Positions 56,770 to 64,000 of a DNA stretch of 64,000 bases are shown here, one piece after another (the stretch's first letter is position 1; each line of letters begins with the position of its first letter). This DNA is from Mesonia oceanica (lineage in GTDB: Bacteria > Bacteroidota > Bacteroidia > Flavobacteriales > Flavobacteriaceae): contig NZ_CABVMM010000004.1 in NCBI RefSeq assembly GCF_902499555.1, forward strand, positions 62,001-126,000. Direction: 5' to 3'. Position numbers and translations under genes: made by a program. The notes below the pieces were generated by a model. It worked only from the letters and a program-made list of their open reading frames with translations. It searched no databases and was not told the origin of the DNA.

Positions 56770-57917
56770 GCATTCACTTGAATAAATTCTTTTAAAACAT
56801 CTACCACATAATCTAACTCTTCTTTTGTATTGTAACGAGAGAAAGAAAATCTAATGGATGGTTTTTTAAGATCTTCTTCAGAAAGGAACTCTGCTAATAC
56901 GTGCGAACCTTGATCACTTCCGCTTTGGCATGCACTTCCTTTGGAGCAAGCAATTCCTTTTAAATCTAATTGAAATAAAAGCATCGTCGCTTCTTCTTCA
57001 GAAATTGGCAAACAAACATTTACCAAGGTGTACGTACTTTTCTCAAAATTGGCACATTCACCATTAAATTTAATACCGGGCAATTCACTTTGAAGTTGTT
57101 CTATAAAATGTTTTTTTAACGCAGAAGTATGTTGTTTTTCTTCTTCTAAATTATCATAGGTTAACTTAATGGCTTCTTCTAAACCTACAATATTATGTAC
57201 CGACTCGGTTCCTGCCCTAACACCGCGTTCTTGACCTCCACCAAAAATCAAAGACCTTAATCCGCTATTGCTTTTCACATAAGCAAAACCAACGCCTTTA
57301 GGTCCGTGAAATTTATGTGCACTCACGGCCGCAAAATCTACAGGAAGTTCATTTAAATCTAAATTAAAATGACCAATGGACTGAACGGTATCACTATGAA
57401 ATAAAGCATTATATTGTTTACAAAGATTTCCGGTTTTTTCAATATCCAGCATATTCCCTACTTCATTATTTACATGCATCAAACTCACCAAAGTCTTTTT
57501 ATCGGAATCCTTCAATAGTTCTTCTAAATGAAGAAGGTCTATATTTCCTTTTTCATCTAATTTCACGAATTCAATTTCAACATCAAAACAATCTTGTAAT
57601 TGAGTGACACATTGCAGAACGGCTTTGTGTTCAATTTTTGAAGTAATAATCCTTTCTACTTTTAAATCTCTAACTGCACTATTCAAGATAAGGTTATCAG
57701 CTTCAGTTCCGCCGGAAGTAAAAATGATTTCTTTAGCGGCAACATTTAGATATTTCGCAACGGTTTTACGAGCATTCTCTATTAAAGATTTAGCTGTCCT
57801 ACCAAAGGTATGTGTAGAAGAAGGGTTCCCATAAACGCTCATTACTTCAGCCATTCTATCAATAACTTCTTGTCTTATTTGAGTGGTTGCTGCGCTATCT
57901 AAATATATATTGTTCAT
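56766..57917 (-). CDS. Cysteine desulfurase (NifS/IscS type)
   Basis: 383 aa PLP enzyme that moves sulfur from cysteine to an active-site persulfide. Features: MNNIYLDSAATTQ, SGGTEADNLIL, the Schiff-base Lys202 in SAHKFHGPKGVG, and the persulfide Cys330 in CSKGSACQSGS. The long loop around Cys330 marks it as group I (IscS/NifS), fit for Fe-S assembly or tRNA thiolation (e.g. mnmA). No isc genes adjoin. The final 4 nt overlap the TonB receptor stop. Confidence 0.95.
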   Translation of the reverse strand: MNNIYLDSAATTQIRQEVIDRMAEVMSVYGNPSSTHTFGRTAKSLIENARKTVAKYLNVAAKEIIFTSGGTEADNLILNSAVRDLKVERIITSKIEHKAVLQCVTQLQDCFDVEIEFVKLDEKGNIDLLHLEELLKDSDKKTLVSLMHVNNEVGNMLDIEKTGNLCKQYNALFHSDTVQSIGHFNLDLNELPVDFAAVSAHKFHGPKGVGFAYVKSNSGLRSLIFGGGQERGVRAGTESVHNIVGLEEAIKLTYDNLEEEKQHTSALKKHFIEQLQSELPGIKFNGECANFEKSTYTLVNVCLPISEEEATMLLFQLDLKGIACSKGSACQSGSDQGSHVLAEFLSEEDLKKPSIRFSFSRYNTKEELDYVVDVLKEFIQVNA

Positions 57918-58002
57918 AAAAAACTGTTTCTGTTAAATGCTTGCAAAAATAAAACTTTTAAAATTATTTTAAGGATGAAGCGTTATAAATACGTAATTCA
58001 AT

Positions 58003-58010
58003 TATTTTTG
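58003..58010 (+). promoter_or_regulatory. -7 box (TATTTTTG) of the lipoprotein gene
   Basis: Exact TAnnTTTG match, 15 nt before the ATG at 58026. It supports that start over the upstream ATG at 57975. Confidence 0.5.
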
Positions 58011-58025
58011 TTGAAAATTGTAGCA

Positions 58026-59063
58026 ATGATTAAAAATTTATCGATACTTTTTATTGGAATCTTTCTATTAACCGCTTGTGATGATGGAGATATTATTGTA
58101 ACTACTTTTGATTATGATAACGAAACAGATTTAAGGACTTGCAGTGGTGATTTAGATCCTAATTCTGATAATCAAACTGCAATTATTTATAATATCAACA
58201 ATGAAACTTACGAAACAATCGCCCTAGCTTTTACACGAAATGGCTTTGATGGAACTTTTGTAAGAATTAGTGATGAAGACAGTAATATTGTACAAGATTC
58301 TACGGTAACCATAAATTTATCTACCACCAATCGTATTATTTACAGAACCTATAACAATCAACTCCCTAACGATTATTTTTGCCAGAGCATCCCCCCCAGT
58401 TCTCCACAAGTAAACCAAGAATACATTAGTGCTGATGGAGGTTATGTAGAATTTATAACAACTATTATCGAACAAGATGATAATGATGGTGTTCCCACTG
58501 AAGCAAATGCAGAGGATAATTATAACGGACCTTATGAAACAACCGATCCTTTAGATGAAAATTACGACACAGATGGTGATGGGATTCCTAATTTTTTAGA
58601 TACTGATGACGATAATGATAATGTTTTAACTAGAAACGAACTAAACGCTGAAGATCTCCAAACTCCAGTAGACCCCATCACAGGACTTGCAGACACCGAT
58701 CAAGATGGAATTCCTAATTATTTAGATGAAGATGATGATGGAGACGGGACGTTAACCAGAAACGAAGATTTAAATGCGAGAGACGAATTAAATGAAGATG
58801 GTGAACCTTTTTTAAATCCTCAAGACGATGTGAACGAAAATGATTTACCCAATTTTTTAAATCCCAACATTTCTGAATCTATCGATCCTCCATTAGAAGA
58901 ATTAAGAGATAATAATATTTCAAGACGATTTAGAACCATTGTCATTGCCAAAAACATCACCCTAAACAAGACCAATTCTGACGAACAGATTACGTTAGAA
59001 ACCTTGGAATTAGGTAGGTTTGAAGTGACTGTAAATCAAACTCTAATAGTGGTATTAGAATAA
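58026..59063 (+). CDS. Lipoprotein with calcium-binding-type (TSP3-like) repeats
   Basis: 345 aa from the ATG at 58026: the frame is open from 57975, but the -7 box and the lipoprotein signal peptide (IKNLSILFIGIFLLTAC) favour 58026. The Cys is followed by DDGD, a surface-export signal. Residues ~150-280 contain Asp-rich units (DTDGDGIPNFLDTDDDNDN, DTDQDGIPNYLDEDDDGDG, NENDLPNFLNP) that resemble thrombospondin type 3 calcium loops. The N-terminal ~140 residues are beta-rich and unrecognised. Predicted surface protein of unknown function. Confidence 0.85.
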   Translation: MIKNLSILFIGIFLLTACDDGDIIVTTFDYDNETDLRTCSGDLDPNSDNQTAIIYNINNETYETIALAFTRNGFDGTFVRISDEDSNIVQDSTVTINLSTTNRIIYRTYNNQLPNDYFCQSIPPSSPQVNQEYISADGGYVEFITTIIEQDDNDGVPTEANAEDNYNGPYETTDPLDENYDTDGDGIPNFLDTDDDNDNVLTRNELNAEDLQTPVDPITGLADTDQDGIPNYLDEDDDGDGTLTRNEDLNARDELNEDGEPFLNPQDDVNENDLPNFLNPNISESIDPPLEELRDNNISRRFRTIVIAKNITLNKTNSDEQITLETLELGRFEVTVNQTLIVVLE

Positions 59064-59068
59064 AGTCA

Positions 59069-59611
59069 CTAATAATTCTGAAAAACATAAACTTCTGTAG
59101 CACCGACTCCGTACTGCCGAAAATCAGCGTCATAGAACTTAACATTTTCATACCTGCTAAAAAGGGTTTCTAGTTCGGCTTTTAAAACACCTTCGCCTAC
59201 ACCGTGGATAAAAACAATTTTCTGAATTCTCTTTTTTATAGCAAATTCCAATTGACTTCTAGCGGTATCTAATTGAAGGTTGAGCATTTCAAAATTAGAC
59301 ATCTGTTTAGCCCGATCTGTTAAGTGATGAATATGCAAATCTACTTCCATGGGTGGAATAGATTTTTGCTTTTTGGACGTTTGTGGAACCACTCTCTTTT
59401 TAACTGTTTTTACCAAAAGTGCTTCCATAAGTTCATCGTCTTTTACTTTAATTTCATTTTCAGCAGAAACTTTGACAAGCTCATCATCATTAAAAATCAT
59501 TTCAAACTCATCTTCTGTTTTTATGATGATTTTATCACTTTCAACCTTTAACACTTCTCCTCGAATACTATCATCGAGCACTTCAACTTTATCGCCTTTT
59601 TTAAATTTCAT
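59069..59611 (-). CDS. Smr-domain protein
   Basis: 180 aa from the ATG at 59611 (MKFKKGDKVEVLDD); the preceding ATG at 59614 is equally possible. N-terminal KOW/Tudor-like part (GDKVEVLDDSIRGEVLKV), then the Smr domain with MEVDLHIHHLTD (DLH), KIVFIHGVGEGVLKAEL (GxGxG-type HGxG) and a late ADFRQYGVGATEVYV. Smr domains nick DNA or RNA and occur in MutS2; this stand-alone form is common in Bacteroidota. It overlaps the end of the small membrane protein gene upstream. Confidence 0.9.
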   Translation of the reverse strand: MKFKKGDKVEVLDDSIRGEVLKVESDKIIIKTEDEFEMIFNDDELVKVSAENEIKVKDDELMEALLVKTVKKRVVPQTSKKQKSIPPMEVDLHIHHLTDRAKQMSNFEMLNLQLDTARSQLEFAIKKRIQKIVFIHGVGEGVLKAELETLFSRYENVKFYDADFRQYGVGATEVYVFQNY

Positions 59612-59801
59612 CATCCTTTTCGTTATCTTGTTTATTATCTTCCACCCAGACTCTTGTAGAGCTGTAAAGTCCAAACATTAAAACAATTATACCAACAATT
59701 TTTATATATACATTTGTGTTTTCTGCAATCATCCCATAGATTAAAAGTACAGCACCTAAAAGGATAAATAAGCTAGAAAAAAGCTGTTTTTTCGTATTCA
59801 T
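59601..59801 (-). CDS. Small two-TM membrane protein overlapping the Smr gene
   Basis: 66 aa. Two hydrophobic helices at ~7-26 and ~32-46, then a charged tail (RVWVEDNKQDNEKDDEI). Its last codons overlap the Smr start by 11 nt (ATGATGAAATTT), which suggests translational coupling. No known family was recognised. Confidence 0.68.
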   Translation of the reverse strand: MNTKKQLFSSLFILLGAVLLIYGMIAENTNVYIKIVGIIVLMFGLYSSTRVWVEDNKQDNEKDDEI

Positions 59802-59855
59802 TATATATTTTATTACAAAATTAAAGCGTTATAAAAAACTAATAATCAGTGTTTT

Positions 59856-59888
59856 TTTGTGTTTTTCAGTACAAAAGTATTATTTTTG
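59856..59888 (+). promoter_or_regulatory. Promoter (TTTG-N21-TATTTTTG) of the T9SS type A gene
   Basis: TTTG at 59856-59859 and TATTTTTG at 59881-59888 with a 21 nt spacer. It lies just before the ATG pair at 59899/59905 and rejects the upstream start at 59857. Confidence 0.7.
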
Positions 59889-59904
59889 TATAAAATTTAT
59901 GCAG

Positions 59905-61806
59905 ATGAAAAAGATATACTCTTATTTATTATTTTTTGTAGCGACCGCAAGTTTCGCTCAATTGTCCGTAAAACCTAGTACAGACAAAGATAATTATATG
60001 TATGTAAAGGGTACTGTTCTTTATGTAGGTGAAGATATTAACATTTCTGAAAATACTGATCCAGATGTTGCCAGTATTTATTTAAGAAATGAAGGACAAT
60101 TGCTTCAAGGTAGAACTGATACTTCTCTAAATACGGGAAGCGGTAAAATTTCAGTCTTTCAAGAAGGTACTGCCAATGCCTACGCATACAATTATTGGTC
60201 TAGTCCAGTAAGTAATCCCGGTGACGGAACTACAGATGGCAATCGCCAATTTTCTGTGGCTTTATTAGGTGCTCCTACCTCATCCCTTTTAAGTAAAAGC
60301 GCTAATATGGTTAACGGATATAATGGTTCAAGTGAAGACGGAGGGATATTAAATATTGCTAAATATTGGATTTATAAATATGCAAGTGCTGATGGAAGTT
60401 ATGCCAATTGGTCTCAAGTAAGAGATAACGAGACTATTAATGCTGGTGAAGGCTTTACAATGAAAGGTGTAAATGGAACAGACAGCACTACTGTTGATGG
60501 TGTTCAAAACAATCCAGGTAGTAATCAACGTTATGATTTTAGAGGAAGACCTAATGATGGTTTAATCACTGTTAATGTGGCAGGTGTGAATGATGTAGTC
60601 TTAATAGGGAACCCTTATCCATCTGCTTTAGATTTAAATTATTTTTTACTTGAAAATTCCGAAGGTAATCCTGAAGATGATCCTATTGATTGTAATTCTG
60701 AAAGTGTTGAAAGAAGAAACGCTACCACAGGTATTGCCTATTTTTGGGATAGTGACCATTCTATAAATTCTCATTATTTAGCAGATTATTCTGCAGGATA
60801 TGCAAGTTATTCTCCTAATGGAAATTGCTCATCTATCGGAGTATATACGCCAGCCACATTTTATCACTATAATTCGAATGGAGAACCTATTGATGGTTCT
60901 GGCATACTACAAGAAGAGGACGAAAAAAAGCATCGTAGATATTTACCTATTGGTCAAGGTTTCTTTGTACAAGCTCCATCTGAAGGAACAATTGAAAACA
61001 TCCAATTTAAAAACACTCATCGTAAATATGTAAAAGAAGGCGTTGATAATGAATCTGTGTTTGGAAGAAACGCTGATTTTGTAAATCAATCTAATTATAC
61101 CACTACACAAGAAGAAAATGCAATTCCTAAAATTAGGTTTAACATAGCTTTTAATGACGATTACACAAGACAAATTGCCCTAGCTTTTGATGAAGAAGCT
61201 ACTACAGGAGTAGATCCTGCGAGAGATGCTTCAAATTTTGATCAAATTAGTTCAGATGCCGGATTTTTAATAGGTGCAAAAGATTACGTTATTGATATTC
61301 GTCCTTTTAATATTGAAGATAGATTACCGCTTTACTTAAATTTAAGTTCACAAAAAGATATTGCTATAAATGTAAATAATTTTGAAAATTTCGATACCGA
61401 TAATGTTTACATCTATGATAAAGATACTGGAGAATATCACCCTATAAAAGATAATTATTTTTACATTACGCTTCCTGCAGGAAATTATTCTGAAAGATTT
61501 GAAATTACTTTTCAAAATGGTGAAGAAAATTTAGCAGTGGCCGATGAAATCGCAGAAAGCTTTACGGTTTTTCAAGATAATAGATTAGCTCAATTACAAA
61601 TTTTGAACCCTAAAGGAATTGATTTAAAAAATGTAAGTGTTTTTGACATGTCAGGAAAACAAGTCATCAACAATTTTAATTTAGGAGCTAATAATAAGTA
61701 TACTTTCTCTACAGCTAATTTAGCTGAAGCAGTATATGTGGTTAGAATAGTAACTAACGATAATATTGTTACCACGAAAAAAATTAGCATTTTAAACAGA
61801 GGCTAA
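59905..61806 (+). CDS. T9SS type A sorting domain surface protein
   Basis: 633 aa from the ATG at 59905 (MKKIYSYLLFFVATASFAQ signal peptide); the ATG at 59899 would add two residues. The large middle part (~40-540) is beta-rich, with repeated small motifs such as NYWSSPVSNPG, LIGNPYPSALD and PIGQGFFVQAP; this kind is seen in long Flavobacteriaceae secreted proteins. The C-terminal ~90 residues (FTVFQDNRLAQLQIL, VSVFDMSGKQV, AEAVYVVRIVTND, KKISILNRG) are a type A T9SS domain. Function unknown; it has the look of an adhesin-like protein. Confidence 0.88.
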   Translation: MKKIYSYLLFFVATASFAQLSVKPSTDKDNYMYVKGTVLYVGEDINISENTDPDVASIYLRNEGQLLQGRTDTSLNTGSGKISVFQEGTANAYAYNYWSSPVSNPGDGTTDGNRQFSVALLGAPTSSLLSKSANMVNGYNGSSEDGGILNIAKYWIYKYASADGSYANWSQVRDNETINAGEGFTMKGVNGTDSTTVDGVQNNPGSNQRYDFRGRPNDGLITVNVAGVNDVVLIGNPYPSALDLNYFLLENSEGNPEDDPIDCNSESVERRNATTGIAYFWDSDHSINSHYLADYSAGYASYSPNGNCSSIGVYTPATFYHYNSNGEPIDGSGILQEEDEKKHRRYLPIGQGFFVQAPSEGTIENIQFKNTHRKYVKEGVDNESVFGRNADFVNQSNYTTTQEENAIPKIRFNIAFNDDYTRQIALAFDEEATTGVDPARDASNFDQISSDAGFLIGAKDYVIDIRPFNIEDRLPLYLNLSSQKDIAINVNNFENFDTDNVYIYDKDTGEYHPIKDNYFYITLPAGNYSERFEITFQNGEENLAVADEIAESFTVFQDNRLAQLQILNPKGIDLKNVSVFDMSGKQVINNFNLGANNKYTFSTANLAEAVYVVRIVTNDNIVTTKKISILNRG

Positions 61807-61808
61807 TT

Positions 61809-62087
61809 ATGGAAGAATACATGATCCCGTGCTTACATAAAAAACTGTTTGGTTTTGATTGTCCGGGATGTGGAGGTCAAAGAGCTTTGGTACTTCTCTT
61901 AAAAGGAGAGTTTACCGAAGCTTTTTTTATGTATCCAGCTATTTATCCATTATTTATTTTAGGCTTAAGTATCTTAGCTAATTTAGTTTACCCTTATAAG
62001 TTTTATTCTAAAACAGTTTCATTATTAACGGTTATAAGCATAACTACTATAGTAATCAGTTATATTTTTAAACAATTCATTCTATAA
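61809..62087 (+). CDS. DUF2752 membrane protein
   Basis: 92 aa. The diagnostic CPGCGGQRA motif sits near residue 18, followed by two hydrophobic segments (~40-58, ~67-87). The Cys pairs may bind a metal or form disulfides; function unknown. It starts 2 nt after the T9SS gene stop and probably shares its transcript. Confidence 0.9.
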   Translation: MEEYMIPCLHKKLFGFDCPGCGGQRALVLLLKGEFTEAFFMYPAIYPLFILGLSILANLVYPYKFYSKTVSLLTVISITTIVISYIFKQFIL

Positions 62088-62093
62088 GTTTAT

Positions 62094-62101
62094 TATATTT
62101 G
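62094..62101 (+). promoter_or_regulatory. -7 box (TATATTTG) of the CCC-motif gene
   Basis: Exact TAnnTTTG match, 25 nt before the ATG at 62127. No TTG partner seen. Confidence 0.45.
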
Positions 62102-62126
62102 GCAAACTAACTTAATTTAATTACTT

Positions 62127-62465
62127 ATGGAACAACAAAAATTACCCAACACTACTATTTCGCTTATTTTAGCTATAGTAGCATTTTTAGGATGTTGCTG
62201 TCTAGGTATTGGTGGTATTATACCCTCAGCCATAGCCCTAGTTTTAGCAAACAAAGACAAAAAGAAATACGAAGAAAATCCTGAACTTTACAGTAACTAC
62301 AAACAAGCCAATACAGCCAGAACAATAGCCATAGTTGCTTTAGTCTTATCGAGTGCCTTTTTTGTCTATTGTTTAGTTAGATATTTATTTTTTGGAGGAC
62401 CAGAAGCTGTTGATGTTTTTTGGGAAGAATACCAAAAACAATTAGAAATTCAATCACAGTCATAA
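62127..62465 (+). CDS. CCC-motif membrane protein
   Basis: 112 aa. The name-giving Cys triplet lies in the first membrane helix (VAFLGCCCLGIGG); a second helix runs ~70-92. The middle is a basic cytoplasmic loop (KDKKKYEENPELYSNYKQ). This family and DUF2752 often sit together in Flavobacteriaceae. No function known. Confidence 0.88.
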   Translation: MEQQKLPNTTISLILAIVAFLGCCCLGIGGIIPSAIALVLANKDKKKYEENPELYSNYKQANTARTIAIVALVLSSAFFVYCLVRYLFFGGPEAVDVFWEEYQKQLEIQSQS

Positions 62466-62468
62466 AAC

Positions 62469-62503
62469 AAAAAATCCCGATGAAAATTTCATCGGGATTT
62501 TTT
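62469..62503. terminator. Bidirectional terminator between the CCC-motif gene and rocD
   Basis: AAAAAATCCCGATG (62469-62482), 7 nt loop, CATCGGGATTTTTT (62490-62503): 14 bp perfect inverted repeat with T-runs on both strands, between two convergent genes. Confidence 0.92.
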
Positions 62504-62531
62504 ATTCTTCTATGTTTAAATATTCTTCAAC

Positions 62532-63782
62532 TTAGAATTTATCCTCAAATGTTTCTAAAGTTTTAGTAATAATAGAAATACAATCCATTATTTGCTCTTC
62601 TGTAATTACTAAAGGTGGTGTGAATCTAATAATATTTCCATGGGTAGGTTTTGCTAAAAGTCCGTTTTCTTTTAAAGCCACACAAATATCCCAAGCAGTA
62701 GAACTATCTTCGGTATCGTTAATAATAATTGCATTCATTAAACCTTTTCCTCTAACACGATTAACTACTTTAGAACTCCTTATATAGCCATTCAATTCCC
62801 TGCGGAATAAATTCCCAAGCTTTTCAGAATTTTCGGCTAATTTTTCATCCCGCACTACTTCTAAAGAAGCTATGGCTACTGCTGCTGCAACAGGGTTACC
62901 TCCAAACGTAGAGCCGTGCTGCCCAGGTTTAATCACCTCCATCACTTCATCATTGGCTAATACCGCAGAAACTGGGTAAACACCTCCGGAAATCGCTTTT
63001 CCTAACGTAATCATATCAGGTTTAACCCCTTCATGATCGACCGCTAAAAGTTTTCCGGTTCTAGCAATACCACTCTGTATTTCATCTGCAATAAAAAGCA
63101 CATTATGCTTTTTACAAAGTTCTTTAGCACGTTTCAGATATCCTTCAGAAGGGACATAAACTCCGGCTTCCCCTTGAATTGGTTCTACTAAAAATCCGGC
63201 AATATTACTGTTCTCTTCTAAAACTTTTTCTAAAGCTTCGGTATTATCGTAAGGTATTTTTATAAATCCGGGAGTATATGGACCAAAATTCTTACGGGCA
63301 TCTTCATCATTACTAAATGAAATAATAGTGGTTGTTCTTCCGTGAAAATTATTTTCACATACTACTATTTCTGCTTCCGTTTCTTTTATTCCTTTTTTCT
63401 CGTAAGCCCATTTTCTACAGATTTTGATAGCAGTTTCTACCGCTTCTGCACCCGTATTCATAGGCAGCAATTTATCATAACCAAAATATTCACAAGCAAA
63501 CTTCTCGAATTTCCCCAACATATCGTTATGAAATGCTCTAGAGGTTAGCGACAAAGTTTCTGCCTGCTTTTTCATAGCATCTACAATCTTAGGATGACAG
63601 TGTCCTTGGTTTACGGCAGAATAAGCAGCTAAAAAATCATAATATTTTTTACCTTCTACATCCCACATAAAAACACCTTCTCCTCGGTTTAATACTGCAG
63701 GAAGTGGATGATAGTTATGGGCTCCGTATTTATCTTCTAATTTAATGGCTTCTTCCGAAGAAGAAATTTCTAAAACTGACAT
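62532..63782 (-). CDS. rocD: Ornithine-oxo-acid transaminase
   Basis: 416 aa class III PLP aminotransferase that turns ornithine and 2-oxoglutarate into glutamate-5-semialdehyde and glutamate. Hallmarks: YHPLPAVLNRGEGVFMWDVEG, MNTGAEAVETAIK, FHGRTTTIISFS, FLVEPIQGEAGVYVP, DEIQSGIARTGK and the Schiff-base Lys262 in ITLGKAISGGVYP. The start ATG at 63782 precedes the usual N-terminal region. It is monocistronic and ends at the bidirectional terminator. Confidence 0.96.
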   Translation of the reverse strand: MSVLEISSSEEAIKLEDKYGAHNYHPLPAVLNRGEGVFMWDVEGKKYYDFLAAYSAVNQGHCHPKIVDAMKKQAETLSLTSRAFHNDMLGKFEKFACEYFGYDKLLPMNTGAEAVETAIKICRKWAYEKKGIKETEAEIVVCENNFHGRTTTIISFSNDEDARKNFGPYTPGFIKIPYDNTEALEKVLEENSNIAGFLVEPIQGEAGVYVPSEGYLKRAKELCKKHNVLFIADEIQSGIARTGKLLAVDHEGVKPDMITLGKAISGGVYPVSAVLANDEVMEVIKPGQHGSTFGGNPVAAAVAIASLEVVRDEKLAENSEKLGNLFRRELNGYIRSSKVVNRVRGKGLMNAIIINDTEDSSTAWDICVALKENGLLAKPTHGNIIRFTPPLVITEEQIMDCISIITKTLETFEDKF

Positions 63783-63910
63783 TGATTTTTTCTTTTTCTA
63801 TTTTACTTTTATGATTCCTTCTTAAGGGAGAGAAATCATCCCATTTACGCTTGTTGGCAAAATAAGAAATCTTTGTTGAAATCTAAACTCTTCAACTTAT
63901 AAAATCTTGT

Positions 63911-63918
63911 TACTTTTG
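63911..63918 (+). promoter_or_regulatory. -7 box (TACTTTTG) of rlmD
   Basis: Exact TAnnTTTG match ending 5 nt before the ATG at 63924. If used, the transcript is leaderless or nearly so. A -33 TTG at the usual distance is not clear. Confidence 0.5.
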
Positions 63919-63923
63919 CAGCT

Positions 63924-64000
63924 ATGGCAAGAAAAAATAAAAAGAAAGTATTTCACGAATTAGAAGTGATCGATGCAGGAGCAAAAGGAAAAGCAATAGC
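63924..64000 (+). CDS. rlmD: 23S rRNA (uracil-C5)-methyltransferase RlmD, N-terminus only
   Basis: The first 25 codons, cut by the window edge. Read by hand: starts MARKNKKKVFHELEVIDAG and continues AKGKAIA. This is the basic leader and the beginning of the TRAM domain of the RumA/RlmD family (VIDAGAKGKAIA is characteristic in Bacteroidota). The methyltransferase domain lies beyond the window, so the call rests on a short stretch. Confidence 0.75.
   Translation, partial: MARKNKKKVFHELEVIDAGAKGKAI

Noticed and set aside
59324..59681. Plus-strand frames opposite the Smr gene
   Set aside because: Antisense shadows of a well-recognised coding gene, with low-complexity hydrophobic translation.

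Overview
The window looks like chromosome of a low-GC member of the Flavobacteriaceae (Bacteroidota). The evidence is: outer-surface proteins with type IX secretion (T9SS) sorting domains of both A and B type; Cys-Asp/Glu-rich lipoprotein N-termini; SusC/FecA-style TonB-dependent receptors with an N-terminal carboxypeptidase-like domain; a bacillithiol enzyme (BshC); DUF4295 beside rpmG; and many TAnnTTTG promoter boxes typical of Bacteroidota sigma factor. I see no phage, transposase, integrase, CRISPR array, rRNA or tRNA gene. Both window edges cut genes: a T9SS protein at the left and rlmD at the right.

Layout. 1-6275: tandem array of three T9SS type-B cargo proteins (one cut by the edge). 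6381-8387 uvrB. 8540-12010: Hsp20, a DUF2254 membrane protein, DUF1456, an APS/PAPS reductase and a single-domain response regulator. 12124-17396: sucC, DUF3820, pyrG, yidC. 17488-24544: surface lipoproteins (GH53 galactanase, FAS1), a MORN-type protein, mnmA, a secreted subtilase and a nitronate monooxygenase/FabK-like flavoprotein. 24701-32592: minus-strand block with the guaA-LysM-OsmC-DUF922 operon, a PLP decarboxylase and bshC. 32783-35254: TonB-dependent receptor. 35333-36640 rimO.

37007-44775 is the most interesting region: five plus-strand genes (HEAT-repeat membrane protein, processive GT2, TPR protein fused to a YaiO-type beta-barrel, DUF4838 protein, DUF1573 lipoprotein) packed with 1-38 nt gaps and preceded by the longest gene-free stretch of the window. 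Together they contain the parts expected of a synthase-dependent exopolysaccharide synthesis and export machine, comparable in logic to PgaABCD or E. coli YaiP/YaiO but with different accessory parts. The locus lies between ftsY and rimO, which I recall as neighbours in many Bacteroidota, so it may be an insertion. Its function is inferred, not shown.

44776-52420: minus-strand housekeeping block (ftsY; DUF4295-rpmG-rpmB; cinA-Hpt-FAH-exonuclease; rny; a probable 6S RNA; zapA; a ZapB-like coiled coil). 52587-56769: M23 peptidase and TonB receptor pair. 56766-64000: cysteine desulfurase, a lipoprotein with calcium-binding-type repeats, an Smr-domain protein, another T9SS cargo protein, DUF2752 and CCC-motif membrane proteins, rocD and the start of rlmD.

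Several starts were moved from the longest reading frame to an internal start codon because a TAnnTTTG box or a signal peptide shows the longer version is unlikely. Base composition and homology were judged by eye; no search was run.
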